From Prochlorococcus sp. AG-355-J09 (GTDB taxonomy: Bacteria > Cyanobacteriota > Cyanobacteriia > PCC-6307 > Cyanobiaceae): 64,000 nucleotides of DNA. Below the pieces are notes generated by a model, which did not search any database, was not told where the DNA came from, and saw nothing but the letters and a program-made list of their open reading frames with translations. The position numbers and the translations under genes were made by a program. The DNA lies in contig QCDO01000005.1 in the NCBI GenBank assembly GCA_003278735.1, positions 36,356 through 100,355 on the forward strand. Reading direction: 5' to 3'. Shown here piece after piece: positions 29,147 through 38,423 of the stretch (position 1 is its first letter; every line of letters begins with the position of its first letter).

Positions 29147-30670
29147 TTAAGGTCTACGCCAGAAAATATTATCTTTTGAAATTAATTGATCAGACTCTGG
29201 AGGTCCCCAAGTCATAGATTCATAGTTATAAATAGGTAACTTCCAAGGAGAATTATCCATCAATTCTATTAATGGTGTATAAAGTTTCCAGGCAGCCTCT
29301 ACTTCATCACTTCGAGTAAATAAGGTTGGGTCAGAAAGCATTGCATCGGCTAATAATCTTACATAGCCTTCATCTGACGGTTCTCCAAATGATTCATCAT
29401 ATGAAAATTCCATCTCAACAGGTCTTGATTTCATTCCAGAACCAGGAGATTTTACCTCAAATTTGAAAGTAGCACCTTCATTTGGCTGAATTCTAAGGAT
29501 AAGTTGATTTGGGGCAGGATTTATTATTGTTGATTCAAATAAATGAACTGGAACGTCTTTAAAAGTCAAGACTATTTCTCCAAGTCTTTTAGGTAGTCTT
29601 TTACCTGTTCTCAAATAGAAAGGAACCCCTTGCCAACGCCAGTTATCCACGAATACTTTTGTTGCAATATAAGTTTCTGTTGTGCTATTACAATTAACAC
29701 CATCTTCCTGTCTATATCCTTTGAGTCGATTTGAAATATTTCCTCCCTCTCCATATTGACCTCTTATACAACAATTCCACGGTTTATTTTCGTCAGCAAG
29801 TTTTGAAGCTTGAAGAACCTTAGCTTTTTCATTTCTTATTGCTTCTGGTTCAAACTTTCCAGGAGGTTCCATTGCAGTGACAGCAAGCATTTGAGTCATA
29901 TGATTTTGAAGCATATCCCTTAAAGCGCCAGAGCTTTCGTAATAACCTGCTCTATCTTCAACACCTACTGTTTCTGATGAAGTAATTTGAACACTTGATA
30001 TATAATTTCTGTTCCAGATTGGTTCAAAAATAGTGTTAGCAAACCTCAAAACAAGAATATTCTGAACTGTCTCTTTACCCAAATAATGATCAATCCTATA
30101 AATCTGACTTTCTTCAGCGCAACTCTGAACGATCTTATTCAATTTTTTCGCACTTGAATAATCTCTTCCAAAAGGTTTTTCAATCACTAAACGACTTTTC
30201 TTAGGGTCATCTAAAAGGCCAGCTGCTTTAAGAGCTTTACATCCACTTGCATAGAAATTCGGAGATACTGATAAATAAAATGTTCTATTCCCATGAGTAG
30301 CTTGTGTTTTATCAATTTCATTTAATCTTCTAGAAAGCCTTACGACATGATCACTTTGTTGTAAGTCAACTGGTTCATAGAAAAGATAATTAGAAAATTG
30401 TTCCCACTCCCTTTCTTTACCAGATATTTGATTTGATAGCTTTATTTTCATCTTTTCTCTAAACTCATCATCAGTCCAAGGTCTTCTCGCACAACCAACT
30501 ATTCCAAATTCACTAGGAATTCTTCTTTGCAAATAGAGTTCAAATAAGGCTGGTATTAATTTTCTATGAGTAAGGTCTCCACTAGCACCAAATATTACCA
30601 AGCATTGTGGAGATATGACTCTTTCCTGACGTAAGCCTAATCTTAGAGGATTACTTAAAGTTGAAGGCAT
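29147..30670 (-). CDS. zwf: Glucose-6-phosphate 1-dehydrogenase
   Basis: A 507-residue enzyme that oxidises glucose-6-phosphate and makes NADPH at the entry of the oxidative pentose phosphate pathway, important at night. The coenzyme motif is FGASGDLTHRKLIP (27-40); the active-site block is RIDHYLGKE (192-200) with the proton-abstracting His further on in TSSETVGVEDRAGYYE and NHMTQML. opcA follows after 2 bases. The 110-base gap upstream separates it from petH on the same strand. Confidence 0.97.
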   Translation of the reverse strand: MPSTLSNPLRLGLRQERVISPQCLVIFGASGDLTHRKLIPALFELYLQRRIPSEFGIVGCARRPWTDDEFREKMKIKLSNQISGKEREWEQFSNYLFYEPVDLQQSDHVVRLSRRLNEIDKTQATHGNRTFYLSVSPNFYASGCKALKAAGLLDDPKKSRLVIEKPFGRDYSSAKKLNKIVQSCAEESQIYRIDHYLGKETVQNILVLRFANTIFEPIWNRNYISSVQITSSETVGVEDRAGYYESSGALRDMLQNHMTQMLAVTAMEPPGKFEPEAIRNEKAKVLQASKLADENKPWNCCIRGQYGEGGNISNRLKGYRQEDGVNCNSTTETYIATKVFVDNWRWQGVPFYLRTGKRLPKRLGEIVLTFKDVPVHLFESTIINPAPNQLILRIQPNEGATFKFEVKSPGSGMKSRPVEMEFSYDESFGEPSDEGYVRLLADAMLSDPTLFTRSDEVEAAWKLYTPLIELMDNSPWKLPIYNYESMTWGPPESDQLISKDNIFWRRP

Positions 30671-30780
30671 ATTTTTAGTATTCTTTATTTAAAATCCTCT
30701 TTTTTTCAAATATTAGCTACATATTGTGTCTAAACCAAAAAGTATTTAATAACTGAAGCTCATATCAAAATATCAAAAAT

Positions 30781-31911
<1,131 letters not shown>

Positions 31912-32089
31912 TTAGATTTCTTTTATAAAAGATTATCAATTTGTAGTTTAGTTTGCAGTTATTTTACAAAAATGGTTACGTTTTGAGATCGGGATAAATA
32001 GAAGAAATTATTTTAATTCTTCAGTATTTGTTGTTTTTATCAGTATAGTTACACAGAAATAATTTTTTATCTTATTAAAAAATTGATTT

Positions 32090-32632
32090 ATGAATAATCC
32101 TCAAGAATCAGAAGATCATTTTAAGAACAATGATTACAGGACAATTGAGCAAACGATGGAGAAGTTTCCCAGTGGGACAAGACGACTGGCAGCTCAACTT
32201 ACAACTTCTGCAAGTTTTGATTCTTTGTGGAATGTTTTAACAGATTATGATCGGCTAAATCTCTACATACCAAATCTTTTATCAAGCAAAAAAATATTTC
32301 AGAGGGGGAATAATGTCCACCTTAAACAAGTTGGGGCTCAGGATTTCCTTGGCATGAAGTTTTCAGCTGAAGTAACTATAGATTTATTTGAAAATAAGGA
32401 GCTTGGCCTCTTAAAATTTAATTTAATAAAAGGAGATTTCAGAAAGTTTGAGGGTAGTTGGAAAATTCAAAATATTAAAAATACTTCAACGAACTCATTA
32501 ATTTATGATCTTACTGTTCAAGGTTGTCAGTGGATGCCAATAGCAATGATAGAGAAAAGGTTGAAAAAGGATCTTTCAGAAAATTTAATTGCCGTAGATA
32601 GGCAAGCAAAATCGTCAAAAAGATTATTATAA
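32090..32632 (+). CDS. SRPBCC (START-like) domain protein, cyclase/dehydrase type
   Basis: A 180-residue protein with one START-like fold: LAAQLTTSASFDSLWNVLTDYDRLNLYIPNLLSSK is the typical beginning (about 33-68), and the end carries an amphipathic helix MIEKRLKKDLSENLIAVDRQA. It resembles the COG2867 / polyketide cyclase-dehydrase group, which bind hydrophobic ligands; cyanobacterial and plastid relatives are often uncharacterised. Ligand and role are unknown. It is divergent from petH over 181 bases, and its stop lies 12 bases before the tRNA-Glu 3' end. Confidence 0.8.
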   Translation: MNNPQESEDHFKNNDYRTIEQTMEKFPSGTRRLAAQLTTSASFDSLWNVLTDYDRLNLYIPNLLSSKKIFQRGNNVHLKQVGAQDFLGMKFSAEVTIDLFENKELGLLKFNLIKGDFRKFEGSWKIQNIKNTSTNSLIYDLTVQGCQWMPIAMIEKRLKKDLSENLIAVDRQAKSSKRLL

Positions 32633-32644
32633 ATTTAAATTTAT
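32629..32644. repeat. Perfect A/T palindrome between two convergent transcripts
   Basis: ATAAATTTAAATTTAT is a 16-base perfect palindrome that contains the stop codon region of the SRPBCC gene and touches the 3' end of the tRNA-Glu gene. It could weakly terminate both convergent transcripts. With this base composition chance is a real alternative. Confidence 0.4.
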
Positions 32645-32716
32645 AGCCCCAAGGGGATTCGAACCCCTGTCGCCTCCGTGAAAGGGAGGTGTCCTAGGCC
32701 TCTAGACGATGGGGCC
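32644..32716 (-). tRNA. trnE: tRNA-Glu (anticodon UUC)
   Basis: The minus strand folds as a 73-base tRNA. The acceptor stem is GGCCCCA with TGGGGCT and discriminator A; the anticodon stem CCTCC/GGAGG encloses CTTTCAC with anticodon TTC; the T arm is CAGGG-GTTCGAAT-CCCCTT. CCA is not encoded. The first pair is G1-U72, as I recall for plastid tRNA-Glu. Besides translation, this tRNA supplies glutamate for 5-aminolevulinate and hence chlorophyll. It lies 41 bases after sasA on the same strand and may be read through from it. Confidence 0.97.
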
Positions 32717-32757
32717 AGGAAACTAGCATAACAGCTTATTAAAAACTAAGAGTAAGG

Positions 32758-33876
32758 CTAGCCTTTCGTCAAGTATTGTTGCTCTTTGTTTTGTCCTTGC
32801 CACACAGGAACTGTGAAATGGAAGCATGAACCTTCACCAATTTCAGATACGACCCATATTCTTCCTCCATGGACTTGTACTATTCTCCTACATACTGATA
32901 ACCCTATGCCAAATCCTGAAGTTCCTTCAGAAGTCTGAGGAAGTCTAACTCTATCTAGAAAAATTCTTTTTTGTTCGCTCAAAGGAATACCTGCACCTTT
33001 GTCACAAATTGTTATTTCTACCCATTGATTTGTCTTATGAATCATGGTGATTTTTATAGATCCAGAGTCTTTAGAAAATTTAATAGCATTTTCAATTAAA
33101 TTTAAAAATACTTGCCTCATTCTTCTTTGATCTGCAAAAACACTTGGTAGATCAGATGGAATATCAGTATCTATTTCAATATTCCTTAATCTCCAAAATT
33201 TTTCTAATTCGAGTATTACTTCAGCACTAATATTACCTAAATCAATTTTCTGAGGATTAAATAACGCCTCCCATTTAGTTGTTCCAACCTCTAAAAGATC
33301 CTGAGATAAGAGTTCAATCTCTTCAAGACGTCTTTTAATTACCTCCTGTAATTTTGAAATATCTATTTGTCCGAGTTTTTGACTTTGAACAGCCAAAGTA
33401 GCAGCAGTTAAAGGTGTTCTTAATTCATGCGCGACCATTCTTAATAATCTTTCCTGAGATTCTATTCTTTTTGTTAATGTCTCATTTTCTTGTCTTAAAA
33501 CAAGAAGTTCGTCTTCCAATAAAAATTCTTTTTGAGTCCTAATTGAATCAATTTTGGATGGTTGCAAATTAATGCCAAGATTTTTTGTTAAGCCTTCCTG
33601 TGACCACCTTGGCAACCATTTTTGCAACTGAGAGAAAATATTACTTCCGGCAAATATTTGCTTTGGAGCTGGGGAAAGCTTTATGAGAGCAGGAATAGCA
33701 ACTAATCTATGTAATTCAAGTAATTCTGGCTGCTCTGTGGGTTCAGAGATCTGAAGAGATATCTCAAATTCACAATCATCTGATTCTAAATAGGCTATTA
33801 GGGACTTAATATCATTACTAGAAAGTTGATTTCTAGCTGCCACAAGTATTAATTTTAACTCTTTTTTATCATTCAA
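32758..33876 (-). CDS. sasA: Adaptive-response histidine kinase SasA
   Basis: A 372-residue sensor kinase of the circadian output pathway. The N-terminal domain (about 7-95) is KaiB-like (thioredoxin fold) and binds KaiC. A short coiled coil (about 120-145) leads to the H-box, with phospho-acceptor His150 in [12 protein letters not shown]. The ATPase domain has [18 protein letters not shown] and [13 protein letters not shown]. It has no membrane segment, as expected for SasA. The partner regulator RpaA is not in the window. Prochlorococcus is known to lack KaiA, so SasA would act in an hourglass-like timer. Confidence 0.95.
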   Translation of the reverse strand: MNDKKELKLILVAARNQLSSNDIKSLIAYLESDDCEFEISLQISEPTEQPELLELHRLVAIPALIKLSPAPKQIFAGSNIFSQLQKWLPRWSQEGLTKNLGINLQPSKIDSIRTQKEFLLEDELLVLRQENETLTKRIESQERLLRMVAHELRTPLTAATLAVQSQKLGQIDISKLQEVIKRRLEEIELLSQDLLEVGTTKWEALFNPQKIDLGNISAEVILELEKFWRLRNIEIDTDIPSDLPSVFADQRRMRQVFLNLIENAIKFSKDSGSIKITMIHKTNQWVEITICDKGAGIPLSEQKRIFLDRVRLPQTSEGTSGFGIGLSVCRRIVQVHGGRIWVVSEIGEGSCFHFTVPVWQGQNKEQQYLTKG

Positions 33877-33982
33877 ATGTATTCCTCTGAAGTGTTGAAA
33901 AGCTGTTAATCCTTATAAACACCTTAAGATATTTTTTTTTATTTTACAGATGGGCTATTAAATAAATAGGACTTTTTTATAA

Positions 33983-34522
33983 ATGGTTGCTATTAATCCA
34001 AAGAAAAATTTACATTTTGGTGAAAATCCTCCTGAAATCAATTTAAATAGTAATTTAAAAAGGTGGTTTTCTAGGAATATTGGATTGTGGAAATCTAATA
34101 GAACGTATTTTCTCGATGAAGCACAAAAAACTTATAATTTAAGTATGAATATAAATATTCAAGCTCTCGAGAGTAAATCAGAATGGGAGTCGCATTATAA
34201 ATTTACTTGGTACCCAGAAAAAAAATATAATTTCTTTGAAGAAAATCCCCATTACAAAGAACGAGGAGAAATGCATGCATTTTTAAAAGGCCATCAACTT
34301 AAAAGGGAAAAATTTTACTTAAGTAATGATGAAGGTATTTCAAATATTAAACAAGTCGACGAACACGAAATGATTTTTGAATCTTCTTATAAAGATTGGT
34401 ATATTCTTGAACATACAAGACTTGTAGATCTTGATAATTTTAGATTTAGGGTCATATATTCATGGAACAAAAATAAGCTTAAAATAGTAGAGAATCATCA
34501 TGAAATTAAAATTATTAAATAA
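33983..34522 (+). CDS. Uncharacterised protein, possible CpcS/CpeS-like lipocalin fold
   Basis: A 179-residue soluble protein that I do not recognise with certainty. Near residue 28 it has RWFSRNIGLWKSNRTYFL, whose GLWKSNRTYF resembles the GxWxSxR opening of CpcS/CpeS bilin lyases, and the alternating polar/hydrophobic segments (YKFTWYP, MIFESSYKDWYILEHTRLV, FRFRVIYSWN) suggest a small beta barrel. The chromophore lyase assignment is speculative: no phycobilin-binding residue can be verified here. It is divergent from sasA over 106 bases. Confidence 0.6.
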   Translation: MVAINPKKNLHFGENPPEINLNSNLKRWFSRNIGLWKSNRTYFLDEAQKTYNLSMNINIQALESKSEWESHYKFTWYPEKKYNFFEENPHYKERGEMHAFLKGHQLKREKFYLSNDEGISNIKQVDEHEMIFESSYKDWYILEHTRLVDLDNFRFRVIYSWNKNKLKIVENHHEIKIIK

Positions 34523-34595
34523 ATTCTATTTGCATATTTAGTTTAAAAAATAAAAAATGTTATCTTTAATAATATGAATTAAAAATAAATTAAAT

Positions 34596-35030
34596 ATGAT
34601 TTTTAAGATATCTAAAATTCTTGCAATTCCTATTATTTTATTATCTTTTTTATTTGATACAAATAATGAATTTAATAATGTAAATGCAAATGTTAAAAAG
34701 TCGCCTGCCAATAAAAATGATTTAGATTTATATCATGGGATGGGTGTTTCATTTCTATGTAATGCGACAAGAAAAGGATTTGATTTGGATTTCCCAAAAA
34801 CATTAAACGTTGCCTCAGCAACTTTTGCATCAGTAGTTTCACAAAAACATGGGGGTAAAATAATAGAGAAAAAGAAAGAACAACCAGTTAACATGCAACA
34901 ATTACAATTTATTGCTTCTCTTCAATTAGTTGAGTCAGCTCTTCAAGTTTGTCCTGATAATGTTCCTAAAAAGATTGAAAAACAATTTAAGATTGAAACT
35001 GAAAGACTAAAGAAATTACAAAAAATGTAA
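34596..35030 (+). CDS. Secreted protein of unknown function
   Basis: A 144-residue protein with an N-terminal hydrophobic segment (about 7-22) that looks like a signal peptide or anchor, followed by an Asn/Lys-rich stretch. The mature part has two cysteines (FLCNATRKG near 52 and QVCPDNVPK near 122) that could form a disulfide in the periplasm, and predicted helices such as MQQLQFIASLQLVESAL. I recognise it only as a cyanobacterial conserved hypothetical type. It ends 13 bases before the convergent prs gene. Confidence 0.65.
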   Translation: MIFKISKILAIPIILLSFLFDTNNEFNNVNANVKKSPANKNDLDLYHGMGVSFLCNATRKGFDLDFPKTLNVASATFASVVSQKHGGKIIEKKKEQPVNMQQLQFIASLQLVESALQVCPDNVPKKIEKQFKIETERLKKLQKM

Positions 35031-35043
35031 AAAATAATTTCTT

Positions 35044-36039
35044 TTATCTAAACATAGAACTGACAGAACTTTCTTCGTGGATTCTCCAAATAGCTTCCCC
35101 TAACATATTTGCGACTGAGAGGACCTTTAACTGTGGAAAATTATCTTTATGTATAACTGGTATGCTATTGGTCACGATAACTTGTTCGAAAAGATTCTTA
35201 GCACTTAATCTTTCATAAGAAGGAGGAGAAAATACAGCATGTGAGGCACAAGCAAATATTCTATTTGCTCCTTCTTTTTTTAGTAAATGTGCTCCGGAAC
35301 AAATTGTACCGCCTGTGTCTATCATATCGTCTATAAGGATAGCGGTTTTACCTTTGACTTCACCAATAACCGTTAGGCTTTCTGCGATATTATGTGCAGA
35401 TCTCCTTTTATCAATGATGGCCAACGGCGCATCCTTCATTAATTTCGCGAATGCTCTTGCTCTCGCCACCCCCCCTACATCAGGAGAGACTACAACTATT
35501 TCTTTTAAATCTAAAGTTTCTAGGTAATCAATCAATACAGGTGATCCGTAAATATGATCGCATGGTATATCAAAGTAACCTTGTATTTGAGCCGAGTGTA
35601 AATCCATAGCTAGAACTCTATCAACTCCTGATTTCTCTAGTAAATTAGCAGTTAATTTTGCAGTTATAGACTCTCTTCCTGAGGTCTTCCTATCTGCCCT
35701 TGCATATCCATAATAGGGTATTACAGCCGTAATTTGTCTTGCAGACGCTCTTTTGCAAGCATCAACCATGATCATGAGCTCCATTAAACTATCGTTTACA
35801 GGAGCGCATGTAGGTTGTATGAGGAATACATCACATCCTCTAATAGATTGCTGAATCTGAACATAAAGTTCTCCATCTGCAAATCTTTTAGATATTAAAG
35901 GTACATTTTCAATCCCTAAGTATGATGCAATTTCTTCAGCTAATTTAGGATTTGTTGTCCCACTTACTAACCTTAATCTACTATTAGTTAGATTAAAATT
36001 CGATTCTTTACTCTGCATTGCCGTGATAAAACTTGTCAC
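35044..36039 (-). CDS. prs: Ribose-phosphate pyrophosphokinase
   Basis: A 331-residue PRPP synthase providing phosphoribosyl diphosphate for purines, pyrimidines, histidine and tryptophan. Family text is FADGELYVQIQQSIRGCDVFLIQP, MVDACKRASARQITAVIPYYGYARADRK and the PRPP loop ILIDDMIDTGGTI. The GTG start at 36039 adds about seven residues before an in-frame ATG at 36018; either may be used. A five-codon frame (ATG at 36053) ends in a TGA that overlaps the GTG, so coupled initiation is conceivable. The gene is divergent from malQ over 246 bases. Confidence 0.96.
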   Translation of the reverse strand: MTSFITAMQSKESNFNLTNSRLRLVSGTTNPKLAEEIASYLGIENVPLISKRFADGELYVQIQQSIRGCDVFLIQPTCAPVNDSLMELMIMVDACKRASARQITAVIPYYGYARADRKTSGRESITAKLTANLLEKSGVDRVLAMDLHSAQIQGYFDIPCDHIYGSPVLIDYLETLDLKEIVVVSPDVGGVARARAFAKLMKDAPLAIIDKRRSAHNIAESLTVIGEVKGKTAILIDDMIDTGGTICSGAHLLKKEGANRIFACASHAVFSPPSYERLSAKNLFEQVIVTNSIPVIHKDNFPQLKVLSVANMLGEAIWRIHEESSVSSMFR

Positions 36040-36189
36040 GAAATTTGCACCATAAAACTATATTCTTATCGTAGTCGTTTATGTGAATTTCGCAAAAAAT
36101 AATGACTAGATGTTTTCAAAAGTCGCCTCAATTAAGCAAAAAATTGTTGATTAAAAAATAGAATTTATATTTATTCAGACTTAAAAACC

Positions 36190-36270
36190 ATGAATGATAT
36201 TTGTCAATTAAAAAAAATTTGTATATGTTGGAATTTAGAGAATCAAAAACACGTTAAGTGTAAAGAATAA
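36190..36270 (+). CDS. Possible 26-codon cysteine-containing micro-ORF
   Basis: In the 246-base space between prs and malQ, an ATG opens a 26-codon frame ending in TAA at 36270, sixteen bases before malQ. The predicted peptide has four cysteines (MNDICQLKKICICW... and HVKCKE). No good ribosome site precedes it, and frames of this size arise by chance. It is listed because it fills most of the space right before malQ. The rest of the gap shows only the putative prs and malQ promoter regions. Confidence 0.2.
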   Translation: MNDICQLKKICICWNLENQKHVKCKE

Positions 36271-36285
36271 AAATATATTGAAAAC

Positions 36286-37806
36286 ATGCCTACAGAGTCA
36301 ATTATTGCAAGAAAATCATTAGGCGTACTAATGCATCCAACATGTATTCCAGGAGGAAGAGTTTGTGGAACTTTTGGTAAAGGAGCTAAAGAGTGGATAA
36401 AAAAACTTCATAAGCATGGAATTGAATACTGGCAATTTTTACCTCTTACACCTACTGACTCTACAGGTTCTCCATATAGTTCACCATCTAGTTTTGCACT
36501 AAACCCATGGTTTTTGGATATAGATGATTTAATCGAAAAAGGTTTTATCTCCATTTCAAATAAAGAAAATCTAGGTCCAACAAATCATAAAAAAGATCAT
36601 TTTGATTTTGATATTGCGGATGGATTAACAAAAAAATTAGGTCTCCTCCTTTTACAAAGTTGGAGTTCGCAATCTGAAGAAACAAAAATTAATTTTAAGA
36701 AGTGGGTTAGTAGTCATTCTTGGGTTGAAGATTATGCAACATTTGTTGTTATCAGAGAGGAATTTAATATGCTGCCTTGGTGGGAATGGCCTCAAGAATT
36801 TAAAATAAAAAATAACAAGTTCTTAAAATCGTGGATTAAGAAAAAAAGTGAAGAGATACTTATTAAAAAATTAATACAGTGGCATCTTGATGAGCAATGG
36901 AGCGTCATTAAAAACTTTGCAAAATCAAGAAATATTAAACTAATAGGAGATTTACCTTTTTATGTCTCCAGAGACAGCGCTGACGTATGGAGTAACAAAT
37001 CATTATTTTCAATTTTTAAAAATGGAGATTTAATCTTTCAAAGTGGTGTTCCACCTGATTATTTTTCATCAACGGGACAATTATGGGGTACCCCAACTTA
37101 TTTTTGGACAAAACATAAAAGGACTAATTTCTATTGGTGGAGAAAAAGATTTCAGAGACAATTTGAACTTGTGGACATATTGAGATTTGATCATTTCAGG
37201 GGTTTAGCTGGTTACTGGCGAGTTAATGGCAGTTCTAAATCGGCAATTAATGGAAAATGGATAAATTCTCCAGGTAAAACATTATTAAATAAAGTAAAAA
37301 AGGATCTAGGGGGTAACTATTTACCAATTATTGCGGAGGATCTGGGAGTAATAACACCAGATGTAGAGAAATTAAGGAAAAACTTCGAACTGCCTGGCAT
37401 GAAAATATTACAATTCGCTTTTGATGGCAATGAAGATAATCCTTATTTACCTAAGAATATTGAAGGAGAAAATTGGGTTGTTTATACAGGTACTCACGAC
37501 AACTCTACTTCTGTTTCATGGTGGGAATATTTAGATTATGAATCAAAAAAAAGAGTAAAAGATGAGTATGAATTTTCAGAAAATGCTTCTTGGGATTTAA
37601 TAGAAATTGGCATGAAAACAAATGCTAATCTCTTTATCGCGCCACTACAAGATCTATTATCTCTAGACGATTCAAGTAGATTAAACAAACCTGGCACCAC
37701 AAAAAATAACTGGAAATGGAAGTTAAATCGGCCTTTAGAAGAGATAGAAGATAATATAAGAATGTTTAGTGAGCTGGGAAATAATTTTGGAAGAACTTTA
37801 AAGTAG
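36286..37806 (+). CDS. malQ: 4-alpha-glucanotransferase (amylomaltase)
   Basis: A 506-residue GH77 enzyme that transfers maltooligosaccharide units between alpha-1,4-glucans in glycogen turnover. The catalytic nucleophile is Asp302 in LRFDHFRGLAGYW and the acid/base is Glu351 in IAEDLGVITPDV; the third acidic residue lies in the late YTGTHDNSTSVSWW segment. The early KHGIEYWQFLPLTPT and GDLPFYVSRDSADVW blocks are typical. It stands alone on its strand, ending 13 bases before a convergent gene. Confidence 0.96.
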   Translation: MPTESIIARKSLGVLMHPTCIPGGRVCGTFGKGAKEWIKKLHKHGIEYWQFLPLTPTDSTGSPYSSPSSFALNPWFLDIDDLIEKGFISISNKENLGPTNHKKDHFDFDIADGLTKKLGLLLLQSWSSQSEETKINFKKWVSSHSWVEDYATFVVIREEFNMLPWWEWPQEFKIKNNKFLKSWIKKKSEEILIKKLIQWHLDEQWSVIKNFAKSRNIKLIGDLPFYVSRDSADVWSNKSLFSIFKNGDLIFQSGVPPDYFSSTGQLWGTPTYFWTKHKRTNFYWWRKRFQRQFELVDILRFDHFRGLAGYWRVNGSSKSAINGKWINSPGKTLLNKVKKDLGGNYLPIIAEDLGVITPDVEKLRKNFELPGMKILQFAFDGNEDNPYLPKNIEGENWVVYTGTHDNSTSVSWWEYLDYESKKRVKDEYEFSENASWDLIEIGMKTNANLFIAPLQDLLSLDDSSRLNKPGTTKNNWKWKLNRPLEEIEDNIRMFSELGNNFGRTLK

Positions 37807-37819
37807 AATTTATTAAAAA

Positions 37820-38314
37820 TTATTTATCAAACATTTGATTTTCAATATTTTGAATCTCTATGATATTTACATTTAAAATAAAGTATCTTTTTAATATAAA
37901 TATAGTTAGAACTAATATAAAAAAATACAAAAAACTGCCTTGCCATGTATTGAGAAGATCGAATTTCCTTAAAAGAAAATCCTTTCTCTCTTTCTTTAAA
38001 ATTTTTCTTTCTTTAACTTCTATATTTAATAATGCATTTTTTTTTAATGCTAAGCATTCCTCTAATTTAATTAATATAGATCTTATAAAAGGATAACTTG
38101 GCCTAATATTTTTATTATTATTTTCAATAGAGTTTATTATTCGTTCAGGAATTTTTGAAATAAATGACAATTCTTTAATTGTAAGGTTTTGTTGTATTCT
38201 TGCTTCTTTTACTAACTTAGCAATTTCTATATATTGGTCATCCAATCCAGAACTAAAGTCTTTATTTTTTTCAGTTTTTTTGTGAAATAAAAAGAAATTT
38301 TTTAAAATATTCAT
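37820..38314 (-). CDS. RodZ-like helix-turn-helix membrane protein, short form
   Basis: A 164-residue protein with a cytoplasmic helix-turn-helix of the RodZ type (about 28-95: LVKEARIQQNLTIKELSFISKIPERIINSIE), a basic juxtamembrane stretch (KERKILKKERKDFLLRK), one membrane helix (about 127-143) and only some 20 residues outside. In RodZ the helix-turn-helix binds MreB and helps set cell shape. The C-terminal periplasmic domain usual in RodZ is missing. DNA binding is an alternative. It is in line with the downstream-facing ABC1 kinase gene, which lies 109 bases upstream. Confidence 0.7.
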   Translation of the reverse strand: MNILKNFFLFHKKTEKNKDFSSGLDDQYIEIAKLVKEARIQQNLTIKELSFISKIPERIINSIENNNKNIRPSYPFIRSILIKLEECLALKKNALLNIEVKERKILKKERKDFLLRKFDLLNTWQGSFLYFFILVLTIFILKRYFILNVNIIEIQNIENQMFDK

Positions 38315-38423
38315 TTAATCTTCCAAAAATAAATATTCCTTTTTACTTATCATTTTCAAATAATACATATCATCTTAATAGAATTAAATACATAAGTAAG
38401 TTAATTAAATATAAATATAAAAA

